Below are positions 6,813 through 13,362 of a stretch of DNA of 17,737 nucleotides, in pieces; the first letter of the stretch is position 1, and the number at the start of each line of letters is the position of its first letter. The notes beneath the pieces were generated by a model. It was given only the letters and a program-made list of their open reading frames with translations. It did no database searches and had not been told where the DNA came from. A program made the position numbers and the translations under genes. Location: the NCBI GenBank assembly GCA_002451065.1, contig DKBC01000361.1:1-17737 (forward strand). The letters are read 5' to 3'. The DNA is from Betaproteobacteria bacterium UBA6910. Lineage in GTDB: Bacteria; Pseudomonadota; Gammaproteobacteria; Burkholderiales; UBA6910.

Positions 6813-7103
6813 ATGCTGCCGCGCTTCCTGGCGCCGGTACTCGGCGTGGTTGCGTTGATCGCCGGGGCGATTTTCTTCTCGGTGCTGTTTTTCGTGGGCG
6901 CGGTGCTGGTGCTGGCCATCTTCGGACACCTGTGGTGGAAGACGCGGCAGCTGCGCCGGCAACCCGGCGGCTGGCCGCCGCGCCCACCGGGTGGCGACGT
7001 CATCGAGGGGGAGTACACCGTGGAACAGCATCGGGAGGAGGACATGCTGATCCGCGGCACCGGGGAGAAAGAGCCGCCCGGGGAAGACCGGACATCCCCC
7101 TGA
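6813..7103 (+). CDS. Small membrane protein coupled to the MFS transporter
   Basis: A 96-residue protein, or 98 if translation begins at the ATG at 6807 that overlaps the MFS stop as ATGA. GGAGG at 6801-6805 is seven bases from the ATG at 6813 but only one base from that at 6807, so the inner start is preferred. Residues 5-38 form one long or two short hydrophobic helices. After that comes a polar tail with a Pro/Gly-rich stretch and the motif VIEGEYTVEQ. It is not recognised as a known family. The tight junction suggests an accessory role to the transporter, which is inference. Confidence 0.7.
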   Translation: MLPRFLAPVLGVVALIAGAIFFSVLFFVGAVLVLAIFGHLWWKTRQLRRQPGGWPPRPPGGDVIEGEYTVEQHREEDMLIRGTGEKEPPGEDRTSP

Positions 7104-7112
7104 GCCGGCGCG

Positions 7113-7141
7113 GTGACGGCGCCTGCGCTTCCGCTTAAACT
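7113..7141 (+). promoter_or_regulatory. Candidate sigma-70 promoter of the Rieske-fusion gene
   Basis: GTGACG (7113-7118) and TAAACT (7136-7141) are 17 bases apart, each matching four of six consensus bases. They lie 34 bases before the ATG at 7176, with AGGAGG in between. Confidence 0.4.
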
Positions 7142-7175
7142 GTCGGCTCCAGATACCGAGAGGAGGATAACAGGC

Positions 7176-7802
7176 ATGAGCGACGCCCTGAGCTACCTGG
7201 TGAAGGTGCGCCCCGAGGCCATGACCGGCTACTTCAAGTTCCTCAAGCTGGCCGGCCAGCATCTGGACCCGAAGACCCGCAATCTGATCTCCGTGATCAC
7301 CAAGGTTCATGCCCAGACCGAGAACGGCCTCAAGCAGTACCTGACGCGGGCGCTCAGGGAAGGGGCGACGCCGGACGAAGTGCTGGACGCGCTGCTGATG
7401 GCGTTCCCGGCACTGGGACTCGCCAAGATCGTTTGGGCCACCGACATCATCCTCAAGATGGACATTCCCGAGTTCCGGCCGGCCATGCTGGGCGCCGAGG
7501 CGCAGTGGCACGACGTGGTGGCGGTCAAGGAACTGCAGGAGGGCGAGACCGCCTACCTAGAGTGCGAGGGGCGCCACCTGTTCGTGCACAAGGCGGCCAA
7601 GGCGCTGAAGGTCTATGACAGCCGCTGTCCCCATCAGGTCACCGACATTCCCCACCTCGCGCTGAAGGGCAACAAGCTCACCTGCCCCAAGCACAAGTGG
7701 GCCTTCGACATTGCCAGTGGAAAGTGCATTGCCAAGGGGGACCGTCCCCTCAACGAGTTCAAGCACAAGGTCGATAAGGGGCGGCTCCTCGCCTACTGGT
7801 GA
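7176..7802 (+). CDS. Carboxymuconolactone decarboxylase-like / Rieske [2Fe-2S] fusion protein
   Basis: A 208-residue, probably cytoplasmic protein of two domains. Residues 10-95 match the helical AhpD/carboxymuconolactone decarboxylase fold (KTRNLISVITKVHAQTENGL, then GATPDEVLDALLMAFPALG). They lack the redox CxxC of AhpD, so the domain is not a peroxidase partner of that kind. Residues 110-208 form a Rieske ferredoxin domain with C151-P-H153 and C170-P-K-H173, the four ligands of a [2Fe-2S] cluster, as in soluble aromatic-oxygenase ferredoxins. AGGAGG nine bases before the ATG supports the start. The stop overlaps the ATG of the tri-haem cytochrome gene, hinting at a shared redox task. The substrate is unknown. 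Confidence 0.85.
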   Translation: MSDALSYLVKVRPEAMTGYFKFLKLAGQHLDPKTRNLISVITKVHAQTENGLKQYLTRALREGATPDEVLDALLMAFPALGLAKIVWATDIILKMDIPEFRPAMLGAEAQWHDVVAVKELQEGETAYLECEGRHLFVHKAAKALKVYDSRCPHQVTDIPHLALKGNKLTCPKHKWAFDIASGKCIAKGDRPLNEFKHKVDKGRLLAYW

Positions 7803-8221
7803 TGAAGCTGGCGGCACTTCTGATTTTGCTCGCCGGGGTCGCCACCGGTGCTGCCCGGGCGGGGAACGTGGATTGCCGGACATGCCACGAAGGCGCGGCT
7901 GCGGTGGCGCCGCTGGCGGAATTTTCCCGCTACTACACCGAGACCGAGCGCCATCACCCCCGGGCCATTGCCTATCCCGGGCCGCGGGATTCCCAGTTCC
8001 ACCAGCCCCAGCGGCAGAACGCGGAGGTGGCCTGGTTCGACAGGGACGGCAATGGCACGCCGGATCCGGGCGAGGTGCAGCTGTTCGGGGCGGAGCGCAC
8101 GGTGGAGTGCGCGACCTGTCATCGCGAGCACGGGTCGGCGGGGTCGGCGCCGGGGACGGGGCCCTATTTGAGGGTGGACCAGCGGGACAGCGCCCTCTGC
8201 CGGGAGTGCCACCAAAAATAG
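7802..8221 (+). CDS. Secreted tri-haem c-type cytochrome with EF-hand-like loop
   Basis: A 139-residue precursor with a signal peptide at 1-20 (cleavage after ARA). Three CxxCH haem-attachment motifs are seen: C25-H29, C103-H107 and C133-H137. Between haems 1 and 2 lies a complete 12-residue EF-hand-type loop, DRDGNGTPDPGE (80-91), with ligands at loop positions 1, 3, 5, 9 and 12, so calcium probably shapes the protein. Several extra histidines (for example H51 and H52) could be distal haem ligands. It acts in the periplasm as an electron carrier. The ATG overlaps the TGA of the Rieske-fusion gene, so the two are translationally coupled. An in-frame GTG three bases earlier is less likely. The cytochrome is not recognised as a named one. 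Confidence 0.85.
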   Translation: MKLAALLILLAGVATGAARAGNVDCRTCHEGAAAVAPLAEFSRYYTETERHHPRAIAYPGPRDSQFHQPQRQNAEVAWFDRDGNGTPDPGEVQLFGAERTVECATCHREHGSAGSAPGTGPYLRVDQRDSALCRECHQK

Positions 8222-8234
8222 CGCGGTGGCTGTT

Positions 8235-8927
8235 TCAGGCGGCGCGGGACGGGGTGATGCGCAGTGCCCCGAGGTTTTCCTCCAGCAGCCTGCCGTTGAC
8301 GTAGAGCGAGTTGCGCACCGGGTAGGTCCCCGGCTTCATGTTGCCCGGCAAGCGGATCTGGAAGGTGTTCTGGACGCCACCTCCCGCCCGGGCGACAGCG
8401 GAGAGCTTTTCCGCCCGCAGCATTACTTCGCGGCGATCCGCCGGGTTGAGGATCTCGACCACTTCCTTCAGTTCCTGAATGGATTCCTGGCTGCCGCCCA
8501 CCACCGTGATGTCGGAGACGATTCGCACCTCGCTGCCGGCGGCATAGCCGGCGTCGGGTCCGTAGACGGTGCTGAATCCGGTGACCGTCGCCCGCTCGGG
8601 AAGCGAGCCCTGGTGCGCGGCCCGGTAATCGGCCTCCACCACCTCCGGGGGCTGAGTCGGCTTGGAGGAGGCGTTGATAATGGCGCAGGCGAGGGCCCCC
8701 AGTCCGGCGCCGATGAGCGCCCCCTTGGTGCGATTGTCGTCGTAGATCAGGGCGCCGAGGGCGCCGCCCAGGGCCGCCGCCAGCGCCGGGTTGCATTGCT
8801 GCTCGCCGGACGATGATGCGGGGAAGGGCGATCCCGAATACGCGCCATTGGTGGCGCAGGCGCTGGTCAGCATTGCGGCTGCGAGGGCCGCGCACAGGGC
8901 GTTTGTAGTGGGTGCTTGGGTATTCAT
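8235..8927 (-). CDS. Glycine-zipper lipoprotein
   Basis: A 230-residue envelope protein. The first 23 residues are a lipoprotein-type signal ending LTSA before C24; the leucine is one position further out than in the standard lipobox, so lipidation is likely but not certain. Residues 49-82 form a glycine-zipper hairpin (GGALGALIYDD, then GALIGAGLGALA), as in outer-membrane-associated proteins of the Rick_17kDa/YMGG kind. Residues 95-230 are a soluble, mostly beta domain (VRIVSDITVVGG; TFQIRLPGNMKPGTYPV) that resembles a surface-exposed carbohydrate- or protein-binding module. GGAGG five bases before the ATG decides the start. It converges on the cytochrome gene with 13 bases between the stops. 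The function is unknown. Confidence 0.8.
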   Translation of the reverse strand: MNTQAPTTNALCAALAAAMLTSACATNGAYSGSPFPASSSGEQQCNPALAAALGGALGALIYDDNRTKGALIGAGLGALACAIINASSKPTQPPEVVEADYRAAHQGSLPERATVTGFSTVYGPDAGYAAGSEVRIVSDITVVGGSQESIQELKEVVEILNPADRREVMLRAEKLSAVARAGGGVQNTFQIRLPGNMKPGTYPVRNSLYVNGRLLEENLGALRITPSRAA

Positions 8928-8957
8928 GGCGCCTCCTGGGTGGGGTGCGCCGCGAGG

Positions 8958-8978
8958 GCGCGTAGCACCCTAACGCGC
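8958..8978. repeat. GCGCGT/ACGCGC inverted repeat upstream of the lipoprotein gene
   Basis: Perfect 6-base arms around a 9-base spacer, 31 bases upstream of the lipoprotein start. It could be an operator or a leader hairpin. In GC-rich DNA chance is a real alternative. Confidence 0.25.
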
Positions 8979-9020
8979 GAGGCCGCCGTCTGGATGACTC
9001 CCCGGGGCCCGCTGCCCGCG

Positions 9021-9611
9021 TCAGTGCGCCAGCATCTCCTCGACCTCGGCGAAGTTGCGGGCCACTTGCGGGGTCTCCACCGGCGTGCCCAGCCGGCGAG
9101 TGAGCTGGGATGCGGAAAACAGGCCCCGCACCTTCATGGCGCCATTGCGATAGTCCACGATCATGGCGTGCTGTCGGCCCACCGCCTTGAGCGTGGCGAC
9201 CACGTGTCCAACGCGCGCGCAGCGAACGTCGTCCATGTCCAGCACTTCGATGCGCCCGACGGGCGTCATGATGTCGGATACCAGGATCTCGCTGCGGCGG
9301 ATGCCCCGCTCGTGCACCAGGCGCACCGGCTTCTCTCCGTCGATGTCGGTGGAGGTGATGATCCCCGCCAGACATCCGCGCTCGTTGGTGGCGAATAGCA
9401 GGTGCACGCTATGATCGGCCATCAACCGCTGTGCGCATTCCATGGTTGCGTGGTAGGAGATGGTGATCGGGCGCACGCGCTGGAAGTCGGTCATCACTTC
9501 CGTGGCCGGATCGTCCATGCCGACGGCCGTTACCTGGCTCAGCGCCGGGTCCACGATTTCGATCGTGGCATGGAGCCTCGAAGCGGGCAGCGCCTGATAG
9601 TTCCTCAACAT
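9021..9611 (-). CDS. Two-CBS-domain regulatory protein
   Basis: A 196-residue cytoplasmic protein (198 if started at 9617). Two CBS domains form a Bateman module: CBS1 at about 38-92 (VMTDFQRVRPITISYHATM, then GIITSTDI) and CBS2 at about 112-175 (SDIMTPVGRIEVLDMDD, then VRGLFSASQL). Such modules bind AMP, ATP, SAM or similar ligands and signal energy or redox state. No effector domain is fused, so it probably acts on a partner in trans. AGGAGGAG abuts the outer ATG but is 8 bases from the inner one, which is therefore preferred. Transcription would start in the divergent region shared with the radical SAM gene. Confidence 0.85.
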   Translation of the reverse strand: MLRNYQALPASRLHATIEIVDPALSQVTAVGMDDPATEVMTDFQRVRPITISYHATMECAQRLMADHSVHLLFATNERGCLAGIITSTDIDGEKPVRLVHERGIRRSEILVSDIMTPVGRIEVLDMDDVRCARVGHVVATLKAVGRQHAMIVDYRNGAMKVRGLFSASQLTRRLGTPVETPQVARNFAEVEEMLAH

Positions 9612-9617
9612 TTGCAT

Positions 9618-9935
9618 CTCCTCCTGTCGGTCTGTGAATAGATCCGTGGCGGTTCTTCCTGTCCCTTTTCCCCACGGACGTCAGGGCGAGACACTAACCC
9701 CGACCGGCGCGCGAATGGAACTCAAAGTTTTCGATTTTTTGATAAGACCAGCCTATTCCGCGGAGCAGCACGGCGTCATGCTTATGCTGCAGGTGCTGCT
9801 GCTTAATGGCCTGCCGGCGGGTTCGTTGAGAAATGTTGGGATGGCGGAGACTTTTGCCGTGTGCCGCCGCACATGAGGATATTGGCTCCGAGCGGAACCC
9901 GCTGCGCTACACTCGGTCTTTACCTGAACGCTTCC
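9618..9935. other. Divergent intergenic region
   Basis: It separates the CBS protein gene from the radical SAM gene and holds no supported gene. An 80-residue open frame at 9634-9876 lacks a Shine-Dalgarno sequence and family likeness. An AT-rich island at 9722-9745 (with six T's and TTGATAAG) stands out from the surrounding GC-rich DNA and is the best place for promoter or regulator contacts. TACACT at 9908-9913 is a -10-like hexamer for the radical SAM gene without a good -35. Confidence 0.5.
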
Positions 9936-11012
9936 ATGGCGCACGACATCCTCCAGCCGCCCCGGGGCCGCGGGGCCACCTTCAATCCCGAGGGCCGTTT
10001 CGAAAACATCGAGCGGGAGGCCTTTGACGATGGCTGGGGCGATCTCCCGGAGGAACCGCGTCGGGTCGCCACCCTGGTCAGCGATGAAACCGTGCGCTCC
10101 ATCATCTCGCACAACGACTCCCCGGACATTCCTTTCACGCAGTCCATCAATCCATACCGCGGCTGCGAGCATGGCTGCATTTACTGCTACGCGCGCCCCA
10201 GCCACGGCTTCCTGAATCTCTCGCCAGGCCTCGATTTCGAGACCCGGCTGTTCGCCAAGGTCAACGCGGCGGCGGTGCTGCGCCGGGAACTGGCGAAACC
10301 CGGGTATCGCTGCGACCCCATCGCTTTCGGCACCAATACCGATCCGTATCAGCCGCTGGAGCGGGAGCGGGGCATCATGAGGTCGTTGCTGGAAGTGCTG
10401 GCCGAGTGTGAGCATCCGCTCACCATCACCACCAAGTCCGCGCTGGTGGAGCGCGACCTGGATCTGCTGGCGCCCATGGCGCGCAAGGGGCTGGCGCGGG
10501 TTTACCTTTCCATTACCACGCTGGATCGGGAAATGGCCCGCAGCCTGGAGCCGCGGGCTTCGGCGCCCCGCCGGCGCATGGAGGCGATCCGGCGCCTGAC
10601 CGGCGAGGGCGTGCCGACGGGGGTCATGACGGCGCCGGTGATCCCTTTTCTCACCGACGACCAGATCGAAGCGGTGCTGGAGGCCGCGGCGGCCGCCGGC
10701 GCGAGAGAAGCCGGCTACCTGATCCTGAGACTGCCCTTCGAAGTGAAGGACCTGTTCAGGGCCTGGCTGCAGCACCACTATCCCCTGAAGGCCGCCCACG
10801 TCCTGAGCCGGATAAGAGAGATGCGGGGCGGCGCGGAGAACGATCCCAATTTCGGAACCCGGATGACCGGCGAGGGGGTGCTGGCGGAATTGATCGCGAA
10901 GCGCTTCCGGGTGGCCTGCGATCGGCTCGGGCTCAACCGCGAGCGGCGCCGGGCGCTGGATTGCAGCCGGTTCAGTCCACCGGGCGCAGGCGCTCAAATC
11001 GAGCTATTCTAG
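9936..11012 (+). CDS. PA0069-family radical SAM protein
   Basis: A 358-residue protein with the radical SAM cluster motif C77-EHG-C81-IY-C84, which binds a [4Fe-4S] cluster and S-adenosylmethionine. Features typical of the PA0069/SplB-like branch are the N-terminal GRGATFNPEGRFE (11-23), INPYRGCEHGCIYCYARPSH (71-90), the GTNTDPYQPLERE region and the late DPNFGTRMTGEG. The relatives include spore photoproduct lyase, but the reaction of the PA0069 group is not known. The ATG at 9936 is chosen because family proteins begin just before GRG; a longer frame starts at 9861. No Shine-Dalgarno sequence is visible. The deacetylase-family gene follows after 53 bases on the same strand. Confidence 0.88.
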   Translation: MAHDILQPPRGRGATFNPEGRFENIEREAFDDGWGDLPEEPRRVATLVSDETVRSIISHNDSPDIPFTQSINPYRGCEHGCIYCYARPSHGFLNLSPGLDFETRLFAKVNAAAVLRRELAKPGYRCDPIAFGTNTDPYQPLERERGIMRSLLEVLAECEHPLTITTKSALVERDLDLLAPMARKGLARVYLSITTLDREMARSLEPRASAPRRRMEAIRRLTGEGVPTGVMTAPVIPFLTDDQIEAVLEAAAAAGAREAGYLILRLPFEVKDLFRAWLQHHYPLKAAHVLSRIREMRGGAENDPNFGTRMTGEGVLAELIAKRFRVACDRLGLNRERRRALDCSRFSPPGAGAQIELF

Positions 11013-11065
11013 GTTCGAGGAGGAGCCCGCCATTGCGGCGGGCCATCGCACCGGTTTCAATTCCC

Positions 11066-12016
11066 ATGGCAGCCAAGGTCCCCGTATTTCTTTACGTCGG
11101 CGACGCCCTCGCCCGCTACGGCTTCCCCGAAGGCCATCCCTTCGGCACCGACCGGCAGGGGGCGTTCCTCAAGGAAGCCCTGGCCCGCGGGCTGGATGCC
11201 AAGGTCCAGGTCCGTGCGCCGGTCATGGCCAGCGACGCGGACCTTCACCGCTTCCATACCGAGGAGTATGTGTTCAAGGTGCGGGCGCTCTCTGAGCAGG
11301 GCGCCGGTTACCTGGATTACGGCGACACGCCGGCCTTCCAGGGCGTCTTTGAGGCCGCCGGGCACGTGGCGGGTTCGGCCCTGGACGCGGTACGCAGCAT
11401 CATGGGCGGAGCATGTGCGCGGGTGTTCCAGCCCATCGGCGGACTTCACCACGCGCGCCGCGGCACTGCCGCGGGGTTCTGCGTGTTCAACGACATCGGC
11501 GTCGTGATCGAGAGCCTGCGCGCCGAATTCGGATTGAGGCGCGTGGCCTACGTGGACATCGACGTGCACCATGGCGACGGAGTGTTCTATTCCTTCGAGG
11601 ATGATCCGGAACTGTTCTTCGTGGACATCCACGAGGACGGGAACTACCTCTATCCCGGCACCGGGGACATCCACGAGACCGGCGCGGGTGATGCCGCCGG
11701 CACCAAGCTCAACATTCCGATGCCGCCCGGCGCTGGTGACCCCGAGTTCTTCGCCGCGTGGGAGGTTACGGAGGAATTCCTTCGCGCCGCCCGACCCGAG
11801 TTCTTCCTGCTCCAGTGCGGCGCCGACAGCATCCAGGGCGATCCTCTCGCCCACCTGCGTTTCACGCCCCAGGCGCATGCCCATGCTGCCCGGCGGCTGC
11901 GGGCGCTGGCGGACGAGCTATGCGGGGGGCGCCTGATGGTGTTCGGCGGGGGCGGCTATCATCGGCCGAATCTGGCCAATGCGTGGTGTGCCGTGCTGGA
12001 GGAACTGGCCCGCTAG
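11066..12016 (+). CDS. Histone deacetylase-family (AcuC-like) amidohydrolase
   Basis: A 316-residue zinc amidohydrolase of the arginase/deacetylase fold. The active site is complete: the H128-H129 dyad in GGLHHARRG, zinc ligands D166 and H168 in VDIDVHHGDG and D254 in QCGADS, and the transition-state tyrosine Y298 in GGGGYHR. Bacterial members remove acetyl groups from proteins, polyamines or small amides; the substrate here is not certain. Start: the ATG at 11066 has no ribosome-binding site, while an in-frame TTG at 11033 lies 9 bases after a strong GAGGAGGAG (11017-11025), giving 11 extra residues (MRRAIAPVSIP). Either is possible. It lies 53 bases after the radical SAM gene and 272 bases before ybiB. 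Confidence 0.9.
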   Translation: MAAKVPVFLYVGDALARYGFPEGHPFGTDRQGAFLKEALARGLDAKVQVRAPVMASDADLHRFHTEEYVFKVRALSEQGAGYLDYGDTPAFQGVFEAAGHVAGSALDAVRSIMGGACARVFQPIGGLHHARRGTAAGFCVFNDIGVVIESLRAEFGLRRVAYVDIDVHHGDGVFYSFEDDPELFFVDIHEDGNYLYPGTGDIHETGAGDAAGTKLNIPMPPGAGDPEFFAAWEVTEEFLRAARPEFFLLQCGADSIQGDPLAHLRFTPQAHAHAARRLRALADELCGGRLMVFGGGGYHRPNLANAWCAVLEELAR

Positions 12017-12053
12017 CGCCGAAATTGACGCTTGGCGCGGTGGTGCAGGGCCA

Positions 12054-12086
12054 CATTTTTTTGGTCCCAGGCGATTCCCGGACCAA
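12054..12086 (+). repeat. T-run followed by TTGGTCC/GGACCAA inverted repeat
   Basis: A run of seven or more T's at about 12056-12062 meets perfect 7-base arms at 12061-12067 and 12080-12086 with a 12-base loop. A weak GTGG/CCAC stem precedes the T-run, so a poor terminator for the deacetylase gene is possible. The stronger hairpin comes after the T's, which is the wrong order for a standard terminator on this strand. Confidence 0.3.
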
Positions 12087-12107
12087 GCGGCGGTGCCTGA
12101 ACGCCCG

Positions 12108-12135
12108 TTCACCAGTTAACTCTCTGAAATAAAAC
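12108..12135 (+). promoter_or_regulatory. Candidate promoter of the ybiB-Anbu block
   Basis: TTCACC (12108-12113) and TAAAAC (12130-12135) are 16 bases apart in the most AT-rich part of the 272-base gap. Each matches four of six consensus bases. It would give a leader of about 145 bases before ybiB. Confidence 0.3.
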
Positions 12136-12170
12136 CAGTGTTTTTGTTCCGGAAAATCCCGGGTATGCGC

Positions 12171-12244
12171 CTTGGTTGGTGCCGTCTCCGGCGTCGGCCT
12201 TTGCACCACCGCGAGGCATGACGTGGATTTCATGCACCAACAAG
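12171..12244 (+). repeat. Structured leader with competing hairpins before ybiB
   Basis: CTTGGTTGGTGC (12171-12182) can pair with GCACCAACAAG (12234-12244): 11 base pairs with one bulged G. The same left arm can instead pair its GGTGC with GCACC at 12203-12207. The right arm overlaps another hairpin, GCATGA/TCATGC (12216-12221 and 12230-12235). The three stems cannot all form. No riboswitch class is recognised. Confidence 0.35.
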
Positions 12245-12288
12245 CAGCGCGGCGATTGCCCCGGCCTTCCCTCTGCCACGCTAACGCC

Positions 12289-13362
12289 ATGACCATACAG
12301 AGAAAAGCGGCTTGGCATGTGGATTGCTCACGACTCTACCGGGAATCCAAGGGGCAGCTGACCGACGACAAGGAGAGTTTGGTGGCTTACGCGGACTGGC
12401 TGCAGCGCCTGCTCGGCGCTCGAGGCGGTGCAATGGCGCTGAGCGAAGAGGATGCGTATCGCCTGGGAAGCGAGATGTTTGACGGGGGCGTGCCCGAACT
12501 GGAAATGGGGGCGTTGCTCCTGGCCCTGCGCGGCAAGGGCCTCGCCCTCGAGGAGTGGCTCGGGTTCTACCGCGCGCTTACGCCTCGGGTTCATCGCCTG
12601 CGGGGACCCGGTGGCGGTGCGTGTCCGGTGGTGCTTTCCAGCCAGCACGGCGCCCTGCTGGAGCCAAACCTGCTGCCGCTGCTGGCGCTCGTGCTCAAAC
12701 GGTTCGGCATCCCGGCGCTGGTGCACGGCACGCTCCACGGTGGCGGTCGCGTGGCCTGCGTGCATGTATTTCGCGAGCTCGGGATTCTTCCCTGCGCCAC
12801 ATTGTCCCAGGTTCAGAGCGCGCTCGACGGCGATGGCTTTGCCTTCGTCCCGACGCCCCTGCTGGCTCCGGGACTTGGCGGCCTGCTGGCGCTGCGGGCA
12901 CGGCTCGGGATCGGCAACTTCGCGTTCACCCTGGCCAAGCTCGTGGATCCCTTTGGCGGCGAGAGCTGCCGCCTGGTGAGCGTGTCCCAGGCGGCAGACA
13001 TGGACCTCCTGCGCGCATTCTTCAGGACCACCGGCGAGCGTGCATTGCTCCTGGAGGGCACGGAGGACGAGGCGTTCGCCAATCCGCGGCGGCGCCCCCA
13101 GATCGAGCTCTTCTCGGAGGGCGAGCGGGAAGTCCTGTTTGAGCCGGAAGCAGGACCGATTAAGATCATGCCCGGGCTGCCAAGTGCCGCGGACGCCGCG
13201 TCCACCGCCAGCTGGACACGGCGGGCGCTGGCGGGAGAAGTGCCGCTGCCGATGCCGATCGTGAACCAGGTGGCGTGCTGCCTCTATGCCAGCGGCTACG
13301 CTGAAGATATGAATCAGGCCAAGGCCATCGTGGCGGTGAAAAGCCTGGTGCCGGCCGCATGA
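12289..13362 (+). CDS. ybiB: YbiB/TrpD2 family nucleic-acid-binding protein
   Basis: A 357-residue protein related to anthranilate phosphoribosyltransferase (TrpD) but of the YbiB/TrpD2 branch, which in E. coli binds DNA and RNA without sequence preference and belongs to the LexA-controlled genes. The N-terminal helical domain (about 35-105, with DGGVPELEMGALLLALRGKG) and the glycosyltransferase-family-3 body are both present. Family marks include HTLAK-like FAFTLAKLVDPFGGE and RALLLEGTEDEAFANPRRRP. It is about 35 residues longer at the N-terminus than E. coli YbiB. No ribosome-binding site is obvious. The stop overlaps the ATP-grasp start (ATGA), so both are coupled. No LexA box was seen upstream. 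Confidence 0.9.
   Translation: MTIQRKAAWHVDCSRLYRESKGQLTDDKESLVAYADWLQRLLGARGGAMALSEEDAYRLGSEMFDGGVPELEMGALLLALRGKGLALEEWLGFYRALTPRVHRLRGPGGGACPVVLSSQHGALLEPNLLPLLALVLKRFGIPALVHGTLHGGGRVACVHVFRELGILPCATLSQVQSALDGDGFAFVPTPLLAPGLGGLLALRARLGIGNFAFTLAKLVDPFGGESCRLVSVSQAADMDLLRAFFRTTGERALLLEGTEDEAFANPRRRPQIELFSEGEREVLFEPEAGPIKIMPGLPSAADAASTASWTRRALAGEVPLPMPIVNQVACCLYASGYAEDMNQAKAIVAVKSLVPAA

Noticed and set aside
5530..6987. A 485-codon minus-strand open frame opposite the MFS gene
   Set aside because: It covers the whole transporter and reads as low-complexity Arg/Gly/Pro/Gln-rich sequence, typical of an antisense shadow.
9736..9745. FNR box near TTGATAAG
   Set aside because: Only one half-site (TTGAT) is present; no ATCAA follows at the needed distance.
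9634..9876. 80-codon open frame in the divergent gap
   Set aside because: No ribosome-binding site, no family likeness and mixed composition; it starts within the leader of the CBS gene.
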